Source: an uncultured Clostridium sp.
Lineage (GTDB): Bacteria > Bacillota > Clostridia > Lachnospirales > Lachnospiraceae
Direction: 5' to 3'
DNA: 9,112 bases
Assembly (NCBI GenBank): GCA_958349075.1
Contig: CATWBR010000162.1
Location: forward strand, 1 to 9,112
The notes under the pieces were generated by a model that was not told the origin of the DNA, did no database searches, and saw only the letters and a program-made list of their open reading frames with translations. Within the stretch, counting starts at the first letter, position 1. Every line of letters starts with the position of its first letter. The position numbers and the translations under genes were made by a program. Shown here one piece after another: positions 1-7,603 of this stretch.

Positions 1-208
1 TATTTATAGCAGAAAAACAGGATGGGTGTTCATAATTTATTCATTCATGCGTTTATCGTGAAGGTTCTATCCCCTTATCAAACTGCTTGAAATTTTCTTT
101 TGCAAGCAGTATCACATGATCCAGCTCCCGGTTTTCGAAGGCCGCCTCTGCACTTATCTTCTGTTAATAACGATAACCTGCACGCTTCTCGCACAGGTCA
201 CCGCCATC
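1..208. other. Left-edge stretch without a supported gene
   Basis: I see no gene with a start codon and ribosome binding site here. On the minus strand a 36-codon frame ending at TAA 53-55 reads like protein sequence, but it has no start and is cut off from an upstream in-frame segment by TAA at 164-166, so it may be decayed coding DNA. An 8-base inverted repeat (82-89 and 103-110, 13-base loop) lies inside that frame and has no T-run. Nothing else stands out. Confidence 0.4.
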
Positions 209-265
209 AATAAAAAGTTCCTGAACCGCTGCCATATCCCTGCCACGGTTCGGGAACTTTTTATT
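209..265 (-). terminator. Strong hairpin terminator at the end of the hydrolase/transport cluster
   Basis: Two 20-base arms (209-228 and 246-265) are inverted repeats matching at 19 of 20 positions, separated by a 17-base loop. Each arm carries an A-run or T-run at its outer end and a GC-richer core, so on either strand the hairpin ends in a T-tract (TTTTTATT). It lies 34 bases past the stop of the alpha/beta hydrolase and is the first clear stop signal after the five-gene run. The one imperfect pair (222/252) is a G-U wobble in plus-strand RNA but an A-C mismatch in minus-strand RNA. It may therefore also stop transcription entering from the left, acting in both directions. Confidence 0.8.
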
Positions 266-299
266 TTCATTCGTCGATTTATTATTTGTACCGGGGGGC

Positions 300-1154
300 C
301 TATATCAGCCCCCGCTCCTCACAAAAGCACACAATATCCTTCACATACTCTTTGCGGAACCGGTTCGGCAGATCCACATGGTCGGCCCCGTGGTAAATAA
401 TCAGTTTGGAATCTTTAACAGCCCGCAGCGTGCGGACCATCAGCTCCGGACTGCTGATCGTGTCTTCGGAGCCTCCCAGCATCAGAACCGGAACATGGAT
501 GCCCTTCATCATATCAGTCAGCTCTTCTTCCGTCCGGCATTGAGGGAACGGTTTTCGCGGATTTAAGATGGCCGCCGACTCAGGCATTTCCTTCCAGAAT
601 GCAATCATCTGCTCCCTTGCCGCTCTTGCCGCTTCCCCGATCTCCGGGTCCTGTTCCACGGAGGCAAAATACTTGGCACAGTATTCTCCCTGCTTTCTGG
701 CGTAAGGTTCCCAGGTTTCCCGGCTGCGGGCCGCATTTATCGTCTCCATCCGCGCTCCTCCGGTGGCCTGCCCGTCTTTCTTATGAGGCCCTGCGGCGCT
801 GGCAAAAAAGCCCCGAAGCCGGTCCGGATGGTTGAGGCAGAGGTGCCAGCCGATACCGGCTCCATGGGAATGTCCGGTATAGAAAAATTTCTCAATTCCC
901 ATGGCGTCGGCAAAATCGCATACATCCTTCGCCCACACATCATACCAGGCATCCCCCAGATCCTCTTCCACCAAAGTGGAGGGCGCATATCCCCGTATTC
1001 GGATAATGTAACCGTGAAAACCTTCCTTCTCGGCCAAATCCCTCACATAATTTAAATGGCTGTTGATGAACTGCTGGGCCTGTATCACATACCGGTCTCC
1101 GGCGCCAAACTCCTCATAATATAATTCCACATTCTTTAATTTCAAAATCGACAT
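300..1154 (-). CDS. Alpha/beta hydrolase (serine hydrolase), 284 aa
   Basis: This is a soluble alpha/beta-hydrolase-fold enzyme, probably cytoplasmic because no signal peptide is seen. The nucleophile elbow is GHSHG at residues 94-98 with Ser96. The likely rest of the triad is Asp231 in GGSED and His259 in GADH, in the order and spacing usual for the family. The segment between about 122 and 215 is the expected helical lid. The ATG at 1154 is chosen because GAGGAGG (1161-1167) lies 6 bases upstream; an in-frame GTG five codons earlier would sit across that site. It is the last gene of the minus-strand run, 106 bases behind the serine hydrolase gene, with no terminator or clear promoter between them, and is followed by the 209-265 hairpin. 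Family members include esterases, lactonases, C-C hydrolases and peptidases; the sequence does not say which. Fold and catalysis are confident, substrate unknown. Confidence 0.88.
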   Translation of the reverse strand: MSILKLKNVELYYEEFGAGDRYVIQAQQFINSHLNYVRDLAEKEGFHGYIIRIRGYAPSTLVEEDLGDAWYDVWAKDVCDFADAMGIEKFFYTGHSHGAGIGWHLCLNHPDRLRGFFASAAGPHKKDGQATGGARMETINAARSRETWEPYARKQGEYCAKYFASVEQDPEIGEAARAAREQMIAFWKEMPESAAILNPRKPFPQCRTEEELTDMMKGIHVPVLMLGGSEDTISSPELMVRTLRAVKDSKLIIYHGADHVDLPNRFRKEYVKDIVCFCEERGLI

Positions 1155-1260
1155 ATAGTTCCTCCTCACTGATTGTCGTGTGCAGACCTGTCTGAACTGT
1201 TACTACTGATCATCTGTTTTTTAATTACAACTATGACAAAACTTTTCCTGATACCGCATT

Positions 1261-2811
1261 TCACCCACGGCGGCCTTCCACCGGCGCATCTGAATAATTC
1301 CACGGCCTGATGGGAATCCGTTTCCTTATATGGCTCATCCGTTCCATATTGGCCTCCACGGACAAGCTCATCCGCTGACCATTAAACCGGCAGTAAAAGG
1401 TATGATAATCCATCCAGTCAGAAGCCCTGACCTGGAATACAAAGCAGAAATCCGACGCCCAGCCTCCGCTGACATAATACTCCGCCTTCTTTACTCCAAA
1501 TATCCGGTTCAGCCGTTCATTTTCCGCGGGCATGGGAGGAAATTCCCGGTTGGCCGCCCACTCCCCGTTCAGGCCGCAGTCCACTGCATACTCCCTGTCC
1601 CCGGCCCAGAGATAAATCCGGGGCATTCCGTTCTCGAGGCAGAGCGCCAGGCCTTTTATCCCCCAAGGATTTTCCCCCAATTCATACTGCGAACCGTAAA
1701 AATCATCCATGAACACTGGCCGGGCCTTCAGCCGCGGCGCGCAGGACCAAGCGGCCAGATATTGTTCCAGCTTTTCAGCATCGCCTTCCCCGCAATCCAC
1801 GTCTGTTTCCGGCGGTTCTCCGATTGCCGGGTACAGGGTGTCCCACAGGATGGCCGGGATCAGACCGCTGTCCTCCTCGATGGCATTGCACACTATGGCC
1901 AGCTCCTTCTCCGGAAATACAAATCCGAACTGGCTCCTTCCGCCGTCCAGACGGTACCCCTCCCGAAAATTTCTCCAGACCTGGAACCCATATCCCGCCA
2001 TCTGATCGGTATGCATAAAGGAAATGGACGGGCATCGTCCCGATTCCACCTGCCGTGCTGCGGCCGCCTGCATCAGTTTCTTATCCAGGAGCTGCTTTCC
2101 GTTCCACATGCCCTCCTGCAGCCAAAATAAGGTCAGTTTGGCAAAATCTTCCGCCGTACATACGGTCCGTGAGCCCTCCAGCTCCCCCTCTGCGGTCCTC
2201 TCCACCGTGCAGAAAATCCCCAGCGGTTCCAGAAAGCGCTCTCTCAGGTATGAAAGATAATCCTGCCCCGATACTTTTTCCACTATCATCCCCAGAATAT
2301 GGGGCACACCGTTGTTATATAAAAAATGTGTTCCCGGCTCATATTCAAAGGGCTCCTCCAAAAACGCACGCACGCTGTTTTCCCCGTCAAGCACCGCCCG
2401 GAAGGTATCCCGGCCATGTCCTGTCGTCATGGTCATCAGATGATAGACGTTCAACGCTTTGGCGTAAGGCACGGGTGCCTGCGGCATGTCCTCAGGAAAA
2501 ATCGTTTCCAGCCGGGTGTCCAGGGATATCCTTCCCTCCTGCACGGCAAAGAGTACAGCCAGCCCGGTCAGTGCCTTAGCGGCGGAATAGATACGCCTCG
2601 GTGTATCCGGCCCGTAAGGTTTCCTGTTGGCCCCCACAAGCTGCCGGCCGTTTCGGAAAATATATAAACTATGAATGTCCACATTCTGTGCTTCCAGTTC
2701 TTTTAAAAACCGGAGTACCGCCCGGCTGGGAACCCCCTGTGAATCAGGGGCTGCCTCCCGGAATATTCCGTTTTCATAAGGTACATAATTCAACTGTTCC
2801 ACTCCCTTCAT
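1261..2811 (-). CDS. Beta-lactamase-family (class C-like) serine hydrolase with extra C-terminal domain, 516 aa
   Basis: The N-terminal part (about residues 25-330) has the class C beta-lactamase/penicillin-binding-protein esterase fold: SAAK at 76-79 is the SxxK active site (Ser76, Lys79), YNN at 165-167 is the YxN motif, and DGGRSQFG around 289-296 takes the place of the KTG-like third motif, as is common in esterase and aminopeptidase relatives. About 170 further residues form a C-terminal part rich in beta-strand-like sequence; I cannot name its domain. No signal peptide or membrane segment is seen, so it is probably cytoplasmic and not a cell-wall or antibiotic-resistance enzyme. Relatives act as esterases, D-aminopeptidases or amide hydrolases. 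The ATG at 2811 is preferred because AAAGGA (2816-2821) lies 4 bases upstream; an in-frame GTG at 2853 has no good site. It lies 77 bases behind the MatC-like gene without a terminator, so it is likely in the same transcript. Confidence 0.85.
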   Translation of the reverse strand: MKGVEQLNYVPYENGIFREAAPDSQGVPSRAVLRFLKELEAQNVDIHSLYIFRNGRQLVGANRKPYGPDTPRRIYSAAKALTGLAVLFAVQEGRISLDTRLETIFPEDMPQAPVPYAKALNVYHLMTMTTGHGRDTFRAVLDGENSVRAFLEEPFEYEPGTHFLYNNGVPHILGMIVEKVSGQDYLSYLRERFLEPLGIFCTVERTAEGELEGSRTVCTAEDFAKLTLFWLQEGMWNGKQLLDKKLMQAAAARQVESGRCPSISFMHTDQMAGYGFQVWRNFREGYRLDGGRSQFGFVFPEKELAIVCNAIEEDSGLIPAILWDTLYPAIGEPPETDVDCGEGDAEKLEQYLAAWSCAPRLKARPVFMDDFYGSQYELGENPWGIKGLALCLENGMPRIYLWAGDREYAVDCGLNGEWAANREFPPMPAENERLNRIFGVKKAEYYVSGGWASDFCFVFQVRASDWMDYHTFYCRFNGQRMSLSVEANMERMSHIRKRIPIRPWNYSDAPVEGRRG

Positions 2812-2888
2812 CCTGTCCTTTATCGTTAACTCAATGTCTCCCTCAGGAAACACAGCAGAATTTCTCTTTTTATTTCTTTATCTCTTTA

Positions 2889-4184
2889 TCACTTTATCCA
2901 AAAAAATCCGCCGGCCAGTGCCGTCACAAACAGCGCCGCGGAACATAGGCCTGCAAGCAGAGTCTGCTGTCTCACCAGTTTTTTCCTGATCTCTCCATCC
3001 GCGCAGCCCGTCAGAGCCGCCGCCCCTCCCTGGGAGAAAGGACTGATACTGCTGGCGGTCAGCCCCATCTGGGCCGCACAGTAGATAGCTGCCGCCGGGG
3101 CCCCCGACACTGCCGACAGAACAGGGAGCAGAGGAAGCATCATCGGGATAATCACTCCCCCTGATACGAAAAAGCTGAGTACACACATGACCAGTACCAC
3201 TCCCGGAATAATCAGGAACGGCGGGACGGCATTCTGCAGAATCTGCGACATATAATCCACAATCCCCATGGAACTGGCCAGTGCCATGTACATCCCCGTG
3301 AACGACAGCATTATCAGGGTGTCCCAGGGTATCCGTTCTTTCAGCACTTCATCATAGGGCGCCGTCTGAAACAGAATATTCAATACGATACCGACGGAGG
3401 CTAGGAGCTGAAAGCTGCAATGCTCTGCCATCCATCCCGTTACCGGATTGGAACATACCGATTGAACGGCCGCCGGAATGACAATCATGGCGATGATGCC
3501 CAATATGATTCCCAGCGTCATCTTCTGCTTCTGTTCAAACGGCTTTGGCTTCTCCATTGCCAGGGCAATCTGGTTTACGCGGTATCCCTTAAGCGCCAGG
3601 AACATTACCAGATACACCGCGGTATAAAAGACAGCTCTGAAGATAAAAAAGTCCATCACATAGCCAGATGCCGCCGAAGTCTCAAAATAAATCTCCAGCT
3701 GCCCTACATTTGTCGCATATCCTGAGGTCCATGGGGTGCTTCCTCCCACCATGGAAGCTGTCCATACTGCGGCCGGGACCAGGAGCGGATGGATCCCCGA
3801 CTGGGCCGCCAGACTGAAGCAGAGCGCCGACATGAAAAACGGCGCGGCCCCTCCTGCCCCCAAAGCGGCCACCAGCGCAGTCACCAGAAAAAAGAGCAGC
3901 CCCAAAAGCCAGCCGGCGTTGCGGCAGGAATAAATTAAATGCTCCGAAAGCTGTTTCAACGTCCCATTTCTCCCCGCAAAGCCGAATAAAAAGGTGGCAA
4001 TCAGGAAATTGAGAAACAAAGAAACCGGAAACAGATTTACCACCTGGCCTGCGCTCAGCCCTCCGGCAGTGGTCCCTAGCAGAAATGCAAAAATGAGCGC
4101 GATCAGGCCGATGTTAATCCTAAGCCTCGTACCGAGTATCAACACCAGTAAAATGAATCCGAAAAATAAAATGGTATTGCCCAT
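2889..4184 (-). CDS. MatC/DASS-type dicarboxylate carrier, 431 aa
   Basis: This integral membrane protein is almost wholly hydrophobic, with about 11 to 12 candidate transmembrane segments. The first 130 residues resemble the MatC N-terminal domain of malonate/dicarboxylate carriers: a pair of short helices, FPVSLFLN at 52-59, then FAGRNGTL at 69-76 and a glycine/alanine-rich loop near 107-115. SPFSQGGAA at 381-389 near the C-terminus resembles the conserved substrate or cation site of the divalent-anion:Na+ (DASS/IT) superfamily. An inside loop near 205-222 is rich in Lys, Glu and Gln. The likely role is cation-coupled uptake, or possibly export, of a small dicarboxylate; malonate itself is not proven because no malonate decarboxylase genes are in view. 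The ATG lies one base after the activator's stop (TGA-T-ATG), with AAGGAG (4192-4197) inside the activator's last codons, so translation is probably coupled. An NhaC- or TRAP-like permease is less likely. Confidence 0.82.
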   Translation of the reverse strand: MGNTILFFGFILLVLILGTRLRINIGLIALIFAFLLGTTAGGLSAGQVVNLFPVSLFLNFLIATFLFGFAGRNGTLKQLSEHLIYSCRNAGWLLGLLFFLVTALVAALGAGGAAPFFMSALCFSLAAQSGIHPLLVPAAVWTASMVGGSTPWTSGYATNVGQLEIYFETSAASGYVMDFFIFRAVFYTAVYLVMFLALKGYRVNQIALAMEKPKPFEQKQKMTLGIILGIIAMIVIPAAVQSVCSNPVTGWMAEHCSFQLLASVGIVLNILFQTAPYDEVLKERIPWDTLIMLSFTGMYMALASSMGIVDYMSQILQNAVPPFLIIPGVVLVMCVLSFFVSGGVIIPMMLPLLPVLSAVSGAPAAAIYCAAQMGLTASSISPFSQGGAAALTGCADGEIRKKLVRQQTLLAGLCSAALFVTALAGGFFWIK

Positions 4185-4185
4185 A

Positions 4186-6039
4186 TCAAAGCTCCTTCTG
4201 TTTCATCATGCGGTACAGCGTAGCCCGGCTGACGCCCATGAGTTCTGCCGCTCTCGTCCTGTTGTTATCACACATCGCCAGAGCCTCCCCCAGAGAATAG
4301 CGGCGCACAGGCTCCGGCTCCTCCACCGCGCACAGCCCTTTATTTTCTTCTATATAAGTCCGGATTGGCTCTGCATCGATCTCTCCGGTCTCACTTACAA
4401 CCGTCACCCGGCGTACCATATTCTGCAGTTCCCGCACATTTCCCGGCCAAGAATATCTCTCCATTTCCGCCCTGGCCTCCTCCGTAAAGCTGTACCTCCG
4501 GTTATTGCGGAGCGAGGCCTCCACCAGGAATTCCTCCGCCAGCAGGGCGACATCCCCGTTTCTGCTGCGCAGGGGCGGAATCCGGAGCCCCAGCACGTTG
4601 ATGCGGAAATACAGATCTCCCCGGAATAACCCCGACCTCACCATGGAAATCAGATCCCGGTTGGTGGCCGCAATTACCCGGATATCCACTGGAGTGGATT
4701 TTTCGCCTCCGATTCTGCGGATACTGTGTTCCTGCAGTACTCTCAGCAGTTTACCCTGCAGGCTCTGGGAGATTTCACCGATCTCATCCAGAAAAATAGT
4801 CCCTGTGTGCGCCTGCTCGAACAGGCCACGCCTGCCCTCTCTGTCCGCACCGGTAAATGCGCCCCTGACATATCCGAAAAGTTCGCTTTCCAGGATCGAC
4901 TCCGGAAGAGAGGCACAGTTGATCGCCACAAAGGGACCGTCCCTGCGCGGACTGGCGCGGTGTATGCCCTGGGCGAACAGCTCCTTGCCTACCCCCGTTT
5001 CTCCCAGCAGAAGCACTGTTTCATCTACTTCTGCATATCTGAGGGCCAGCTTCAGCGCCTGCGTCATACAGGGGCTCTGACCGTGTATCTGCTCCAGACC
5101 GTATTGCGCATGGTTGGAGGGAACCGTCAATTTCCTGCGGATACTGGCTTCGGCCCCGAGAACCGTGTTGACGTCCTGAAAGGTGACCGATACCCCCTCT
5201 ACCTCTCCGCCCCGAAGCATCGGCTCCGCATGGTACAGAAATGTCCTGTCATCAATTTTCGTTATCTGATTCAGGTAAGGGCACCTGTTAGCAATGGTAT
5301 CCATAACCCGGGTAAACTGCGGGCACACATCATCCATCGAAAAGGAAACCGCCGTCAGCTGGTTTACTCCCAGATATTCGGAGGCCAGACGGTTCATCAT
5401 CACAATACTCCCGAAGCGGTCGATGGTGATGGACGCATAGACAGAGGACTCAGGCGCGGCAACATTTCCTTTTGCGGCATTCATATTCCGTTCCAGGTAA
5501 GTCCGTGCCATGGAGACTGCTTTGGCAATTTCCTCGTCCCTTGGTTTCAGCACCACACAGGGAACGCCCAGGCGTTTGGCCAGATTGGCCTGATAATAGC
5601 CGCCTACCAGTACATCTCCCGGCTGAAGTCCTGCGATCAGTTCCGGCAGCTTATCCGGCATGACAGTTGGAATATCCACTAGTTCTACGTTCAGAAGGCT
5701 GCGTATATAAAATATGTCCCGCAGCACCTTGCGAAATCCCACAATGGCAATTCTCGCCCCCATCCTGGAAGCCTCAAGAAGCCCCTCCAATACATCCTCC
5801 GCCAGAATATCCACCATGATTACAGGCACGTCTACGCTCTGACGCACGATTTTGGCGAACATTCCGAAGGCAATCAGCACTCTTGCTCCCTGCTCCACCT
5901 GGCTTTTCGCCGTCTGGGGCAGTTCCTCCAGCCCGGCAAATACCACCGGACAATTCAGGTTCATGCTGCGAAGCACCTTCTGGGCTTTCTCCGCTCCCAG
6001 CAAATCCGATGCAATAATGGTAATTCCTCTCTGTTCCAT
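4186..6039 (-). CDS. Sigma-54-dependent activator with PrpR_N and PAS sensor domains, 617 aa
   Basis: This is a bacterial enhancer-binding protein. Residues about 1-185 resemble PrpR_N, the ligand-sensing domain of the propionate regulator (VLIAFGMFAKIVR near 54-66, then IAIVGF at 97-102). About 195-300 looks like a PAS domain. The AAA+ core (about 315-555) is complete: Walker A GETGVGK at 346-352, the sigma-54 contact loop GAFTGA at 393-398, Walker B FLDE at 416-419, arginine-finger region RGDLYFR at 473-479 and WPGNVRELQN at 531-540. A Fis-type helix-turn-helix fills about 583-614. There is no response-regulator receiver domain, so control is probably by a bound small molecule. The start has AGGAGGAGG (6042-6050) just upstream. 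With intact GAFTGA and Walker motifs it should be an active activator, and the sigma-54 promoter at 7522-7540 is its natural target. No prp (methylcitrate) genes are near, so the effector is unknown. Confidence 0.95.
   Translation of the reverse strand: MEQRGITIIASDLLGAEKAQKVLRSMNLNCPVVFAGLEELPQTAKSQVEQGARVLIAFGMFAKIVRQSVDVPVIMVDILAEDVLEGLLEASRMGARIAIVGFRKVLRDIFYIRSLLNVELVDIPTVMPDKLPELIAGLQPGDVLVGGYYQANLAKRLGVPCVVLKPRDEEIAKAVSMARTYLERNMNAAKGNVAAPESSVYASITIDRFGSIVMMNRLASEYLGVNQLTAVSFSMDDVCPQFTRVMDTIANRCPYLNQITKIDDRTFLYHAEPMLRGGEVEGVSVTFQDVNTVLGAEASIRRKLTVPSNHAQYGLEQIHGQSPCMTQALKLALRYAEVDETVLLLGETGVGKELFAQGIHRASPRRDGPFVAINCASLPESILESELFGYVRGAFTGADREGRRGLFEQAHTGTIFLDEIGEISQSLQGKLLRVLQEHSIRRIGGEKSTPVDIRVIAATNRDLISMVRSGLFRGDLYFRINVLGLRIPPLRSRNGDVALLAEEFLVEASLRNNRRYSFTEEARAEMERYSWPGNVRELQNMVRRVTVVSETGEIDAEPIRTYIEENKGLCAVEEPEPVRRYSLGEALAMCDNNRTRAAELMGVSRATLYRMMKQKEL
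4192..4197 (-). promoter_or_regulatory. Ribosome binding site of the carrier gene inside the activator's last codons
   Basis: AAGGAG spans the last Lys and Glu codons of the activator and stands 7 bases before the carrier ATG at 4184. Because the activator's stop and the carrier start are separated by one base, ribosomes finishing the activator can restart on the carrier. Confidence 0.75.
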
Positions 6040-6169
6040 GGCCTCCTCCTTATTATCCTCCTCCTGCAGAGACTCCGCTCTCGTTCCCTCCGGGCCTTGC
6101 AGAATTTCATTTTGACTTTATGTGAGATATCTTATCATAAAGCAGGGGGCAATGCCATGAATCCCATTT
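6040..6169 (-). other. Gap between MFS gene and activator gene
   Basis: These 130 bases hold no gene and no hairpin terminator, so readthrough from the MFS gene into the activator gene is possible. Read on the minus strand, the gap contains a TCTCACA half-site (6121-6127), identical to part of the inverted repeat upstream of the sigma-54 promoter. It also holds a sigma-54-like motif of wrong spacing and a weak -10-like TATGAT (6134-6139). A separate promoter for the activator is plausible but not convincingly visible. Confidence 0.4.
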
Positions 6170-7444
6170 TTATCCTTTCTTTTGATCATCTGTTTTTATT
6201 TCTGTTTTCATTTCTTCTTTTATCCGTGTACTTCGGCCTGCTGCCCTTTCTCTCCCCGCCTCAATCCTGCCCAAGTACCAGGCGGCCAGAACGGTGGCCA
6301 GCATGACTGGAGCAATAAATGCGGCAAATCCCATGCGGTAGCCAAAGGCGGAAACGATGAATCCTCCGGCCGTGGCGGCAATGGCCGAACCGATATCCAT
6401 TCCCAGATAATTCGTGGAATTTCCCGCCGCTTTTCGCTCCTCCGGCACGGTTCTCATCGAAATCGCCATCAGAACCGGGCTGATTCCGTTTTGCCCGAAT
6501 CCGATCAGAATGCCGGACACACAGAACATTGGCAGATTCTGGGCCGCCGCCAGACAAACCAGACCCAGGGAGAAGGTAATACCGGCAGGGATAAGAGTCG
6601 CTTTAGGTCCCTTCTTATCTAAAAGGGTACCGAGGAACGGACGGGCAACCCAGCCTGTAAATGAAGCAAATGTGGCGAACAGGCCGATGTTGGCCAGCCC
6701 CAGCTCCTCCAGTGCGAATGCAGCCATAAACACGGTGATTCCGGAACGTGTTCCCTGATAAGCCACATTGATGAGCATCGGCATAACCGCCTCCTTCGCA
6801 AAGAGGTTATTGAATTTGATACCGCTGAACATGGAATCTCCTCTTTTCTCCGGTGTTTTAGTAGGAGCCGTCAGCAGAATCAGGGCAAGTCCCACCGCAG
6901 CCACTCCCGTGAAGATCAGGAACATCGTCCGGTATCCGAAATGATTGGCCAGGGAAAAGGCGATGGGCTGGGAGACAGCGGATGCGATCATCTGGGAAAC
7001 CATGAAAAATCCCAGGGCCGTACCGTAGTCATCCCGCGATATGTATTCGCTCAAAATAACGGCCGTGACCGTGGAAATAAAAGTCCAGGCAATTCCGTGA
7101 ACCACCTTGGCCGGAACAGCCCACGCCGTATTTGCCATACTCTGGGCATACATGAATATAGCCACCGTAAACAGCGCTACCGCCGCGATATAAATTTTCT
7201 TTTTGTTCCCCCTGTCCACAATGGGCGCGGAAAACGGGCGGATGATGAAGGCCGCCCAGCTCATGGCGCTGGCAATCAGGCCGATAACTGTCATATCCAT
7301 TCCCAATGTCTTCCATCCCGCGCTGGTGGTAGCCTGCGTCATGGAATGTGACACGCAGATGACCGTATAGGCGATGAACAGCATGACAAAATTCTTGTTC
7401 GCAATTTCTAAAAACTTGTTCTTTTTGCTTGTTGCTTCACTCAT
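6170..7444 (-). CDS. Major facilitator superfamily (MFS) transporter, 424 aa
   Basis: This is a 12-helix-type secondary transporter, of normal MFS length. Two copies of the family's motif A are seen: APIVDRGNKKKI near 73-84 between helices 2 and 3, and GTLLDKKGPKATL near 272-284 in the second half, with a hydrophilic central loop around 193-215. The tail (391-424) is highly charged (Lys, Glu, Arg, Asp) and cytoplasmic. The ATG follows AGGAGGAG (7451-7458). It is the first gene after the sigma-54 promoter (predicted transcript start near 7513, leader about 70 bases), so it should be induced by the adjacent activator. Such activator-linked MFS proteins are usually importers of an organic acid or similar substrate, but drug or metabolite efflux cannot be excluded. 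Fold very likely, substrate unknown. Confidence 0.92.
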   Translation of the reverse strand: MSEATSKKNKFLEIANKNFVMLFIAYTVICVSHSMTQATTSAGWKTLGMDMTVIGLIASAMSWAAFIIRPFSAPIVDRGNKKKIYIAAVALFTVAIFMYAQSMANTAWAVPAKVVHGIAWTFISTVTAVILSEYISRDDYGTALGFFMVSQMIASAVSQPIAFSLANHFGYRTMFLIFTGVAAVGLALILLTAPTKTPEKRGDSMFSGIKFNNLFAKEAVMPMLINVAYQGTRSGITVFMAAFALEELGLANIGLFATFASFTGWVARPFLGTLLDKKGPKATLIPAGITFSLGLVCLAAAQNLPMFCVSGILIGFGQNGISPVLMAISMRTVPEERKAAGNSTNYLGMDIGSAIAATAGGFIVSAFGYRMGFAAFIAPVMLATVLAAWYLGRIEAGRERAAGRSTRIKEEMKTEIKTDDQKKG

Positions 7445-7521
7445 AGTTTTCTCCTCCTGATGGTAAATCTCGGTTCAATGCCCTTCTTCTGTGTTCTGCA
7501 TTTATATCTGTATCAATAAAT

Positions 7522-7540
7522 AAAGCAAGTTTTGTGCCAA
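7522..7540 (-). promoter_or_regulatory. Sigma-54 (-24/-12) promoter of the MFS gene
   Basis: The minus strand reads TTGGCACAAAACTTGCTTT. It contains the -24 element TGGCAC and the -12 element TTGC, with exactly 10 bases between the GG and the GC as sigma-54 requires, and it matches the known TGGCAC-N5-TTGCW consensus throughout. The predicted start is near 7513, about 69 bases before the MFS ATG. A complete sigma-54 activator is encoded one gene downstream, which strongly supports function. Confidence 0.9.
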
Positions 7541-7603
7541 AAATAAAAGCCGTGCTATTTCCGCCTGAATACAGCAGTTTCGATTTATTTTGCCGAATAT
7601 AAT

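Noticed and set aside
82..110. 8-base inverted repeat with 13-base loop at the left edge
   Set aside because: The loop is long, the GC content moderate and no T-run follows on either strand, so it is not supported as a terminator or regulatory hairpin.
116..400. Plus-strand frame of 94 codons with a signal-peptide-like start
   Set aside because: It runs across the strong terminator hairpin and into the end of the alpha/beta hydrolase, has no Shine-Dalgarno sequence, and its second half is antisense to a real gene.
1330..2130. Plus-strand open frame of 266 codons opposite the beta-lactamase-fold hydrolase
   Set aside because: It is a shadow of a gene with clear SxxK and YxN motifs; the translated sequence is rich in Pro, His and Arg with no domain.
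1261..2811. Reading the gene as an antibiotic-resistance beta-lactamase
   Set aside because: There is no signal peptide, the third motif is not KTG, an extra C-terminal domain is present, and the metabolic gene neighbourhood fits an intracellular esterase or amidase better.
4726..5682. Long plus-strand open frame (318 codons) opposite the activator gene
   Set aside because: It is the antisense shadow of a strongly conserved sigma-54 activator, has no recognisable domain and reflects the GC-rich codon pattern of the real gene.
6142..6157. Sigma-54-like motif on the minus strand (TGGCATTGCCCCCTGC) before the activator gene
   Set aside because: There are 11 bases between the GG and GC instead of the 10 that sigma-54 strictly needs, and the -12 element is a poor match.
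6134..6161. Possible vegetative promoter for the activator gene (TATGAT with TTCATG upstream on the minus strand)
   Set aside because: The -10 matches 5 of 6, but the -35-like hexamer matches only about 3 of 6 with a 16-base spacer, too weak to annotate.
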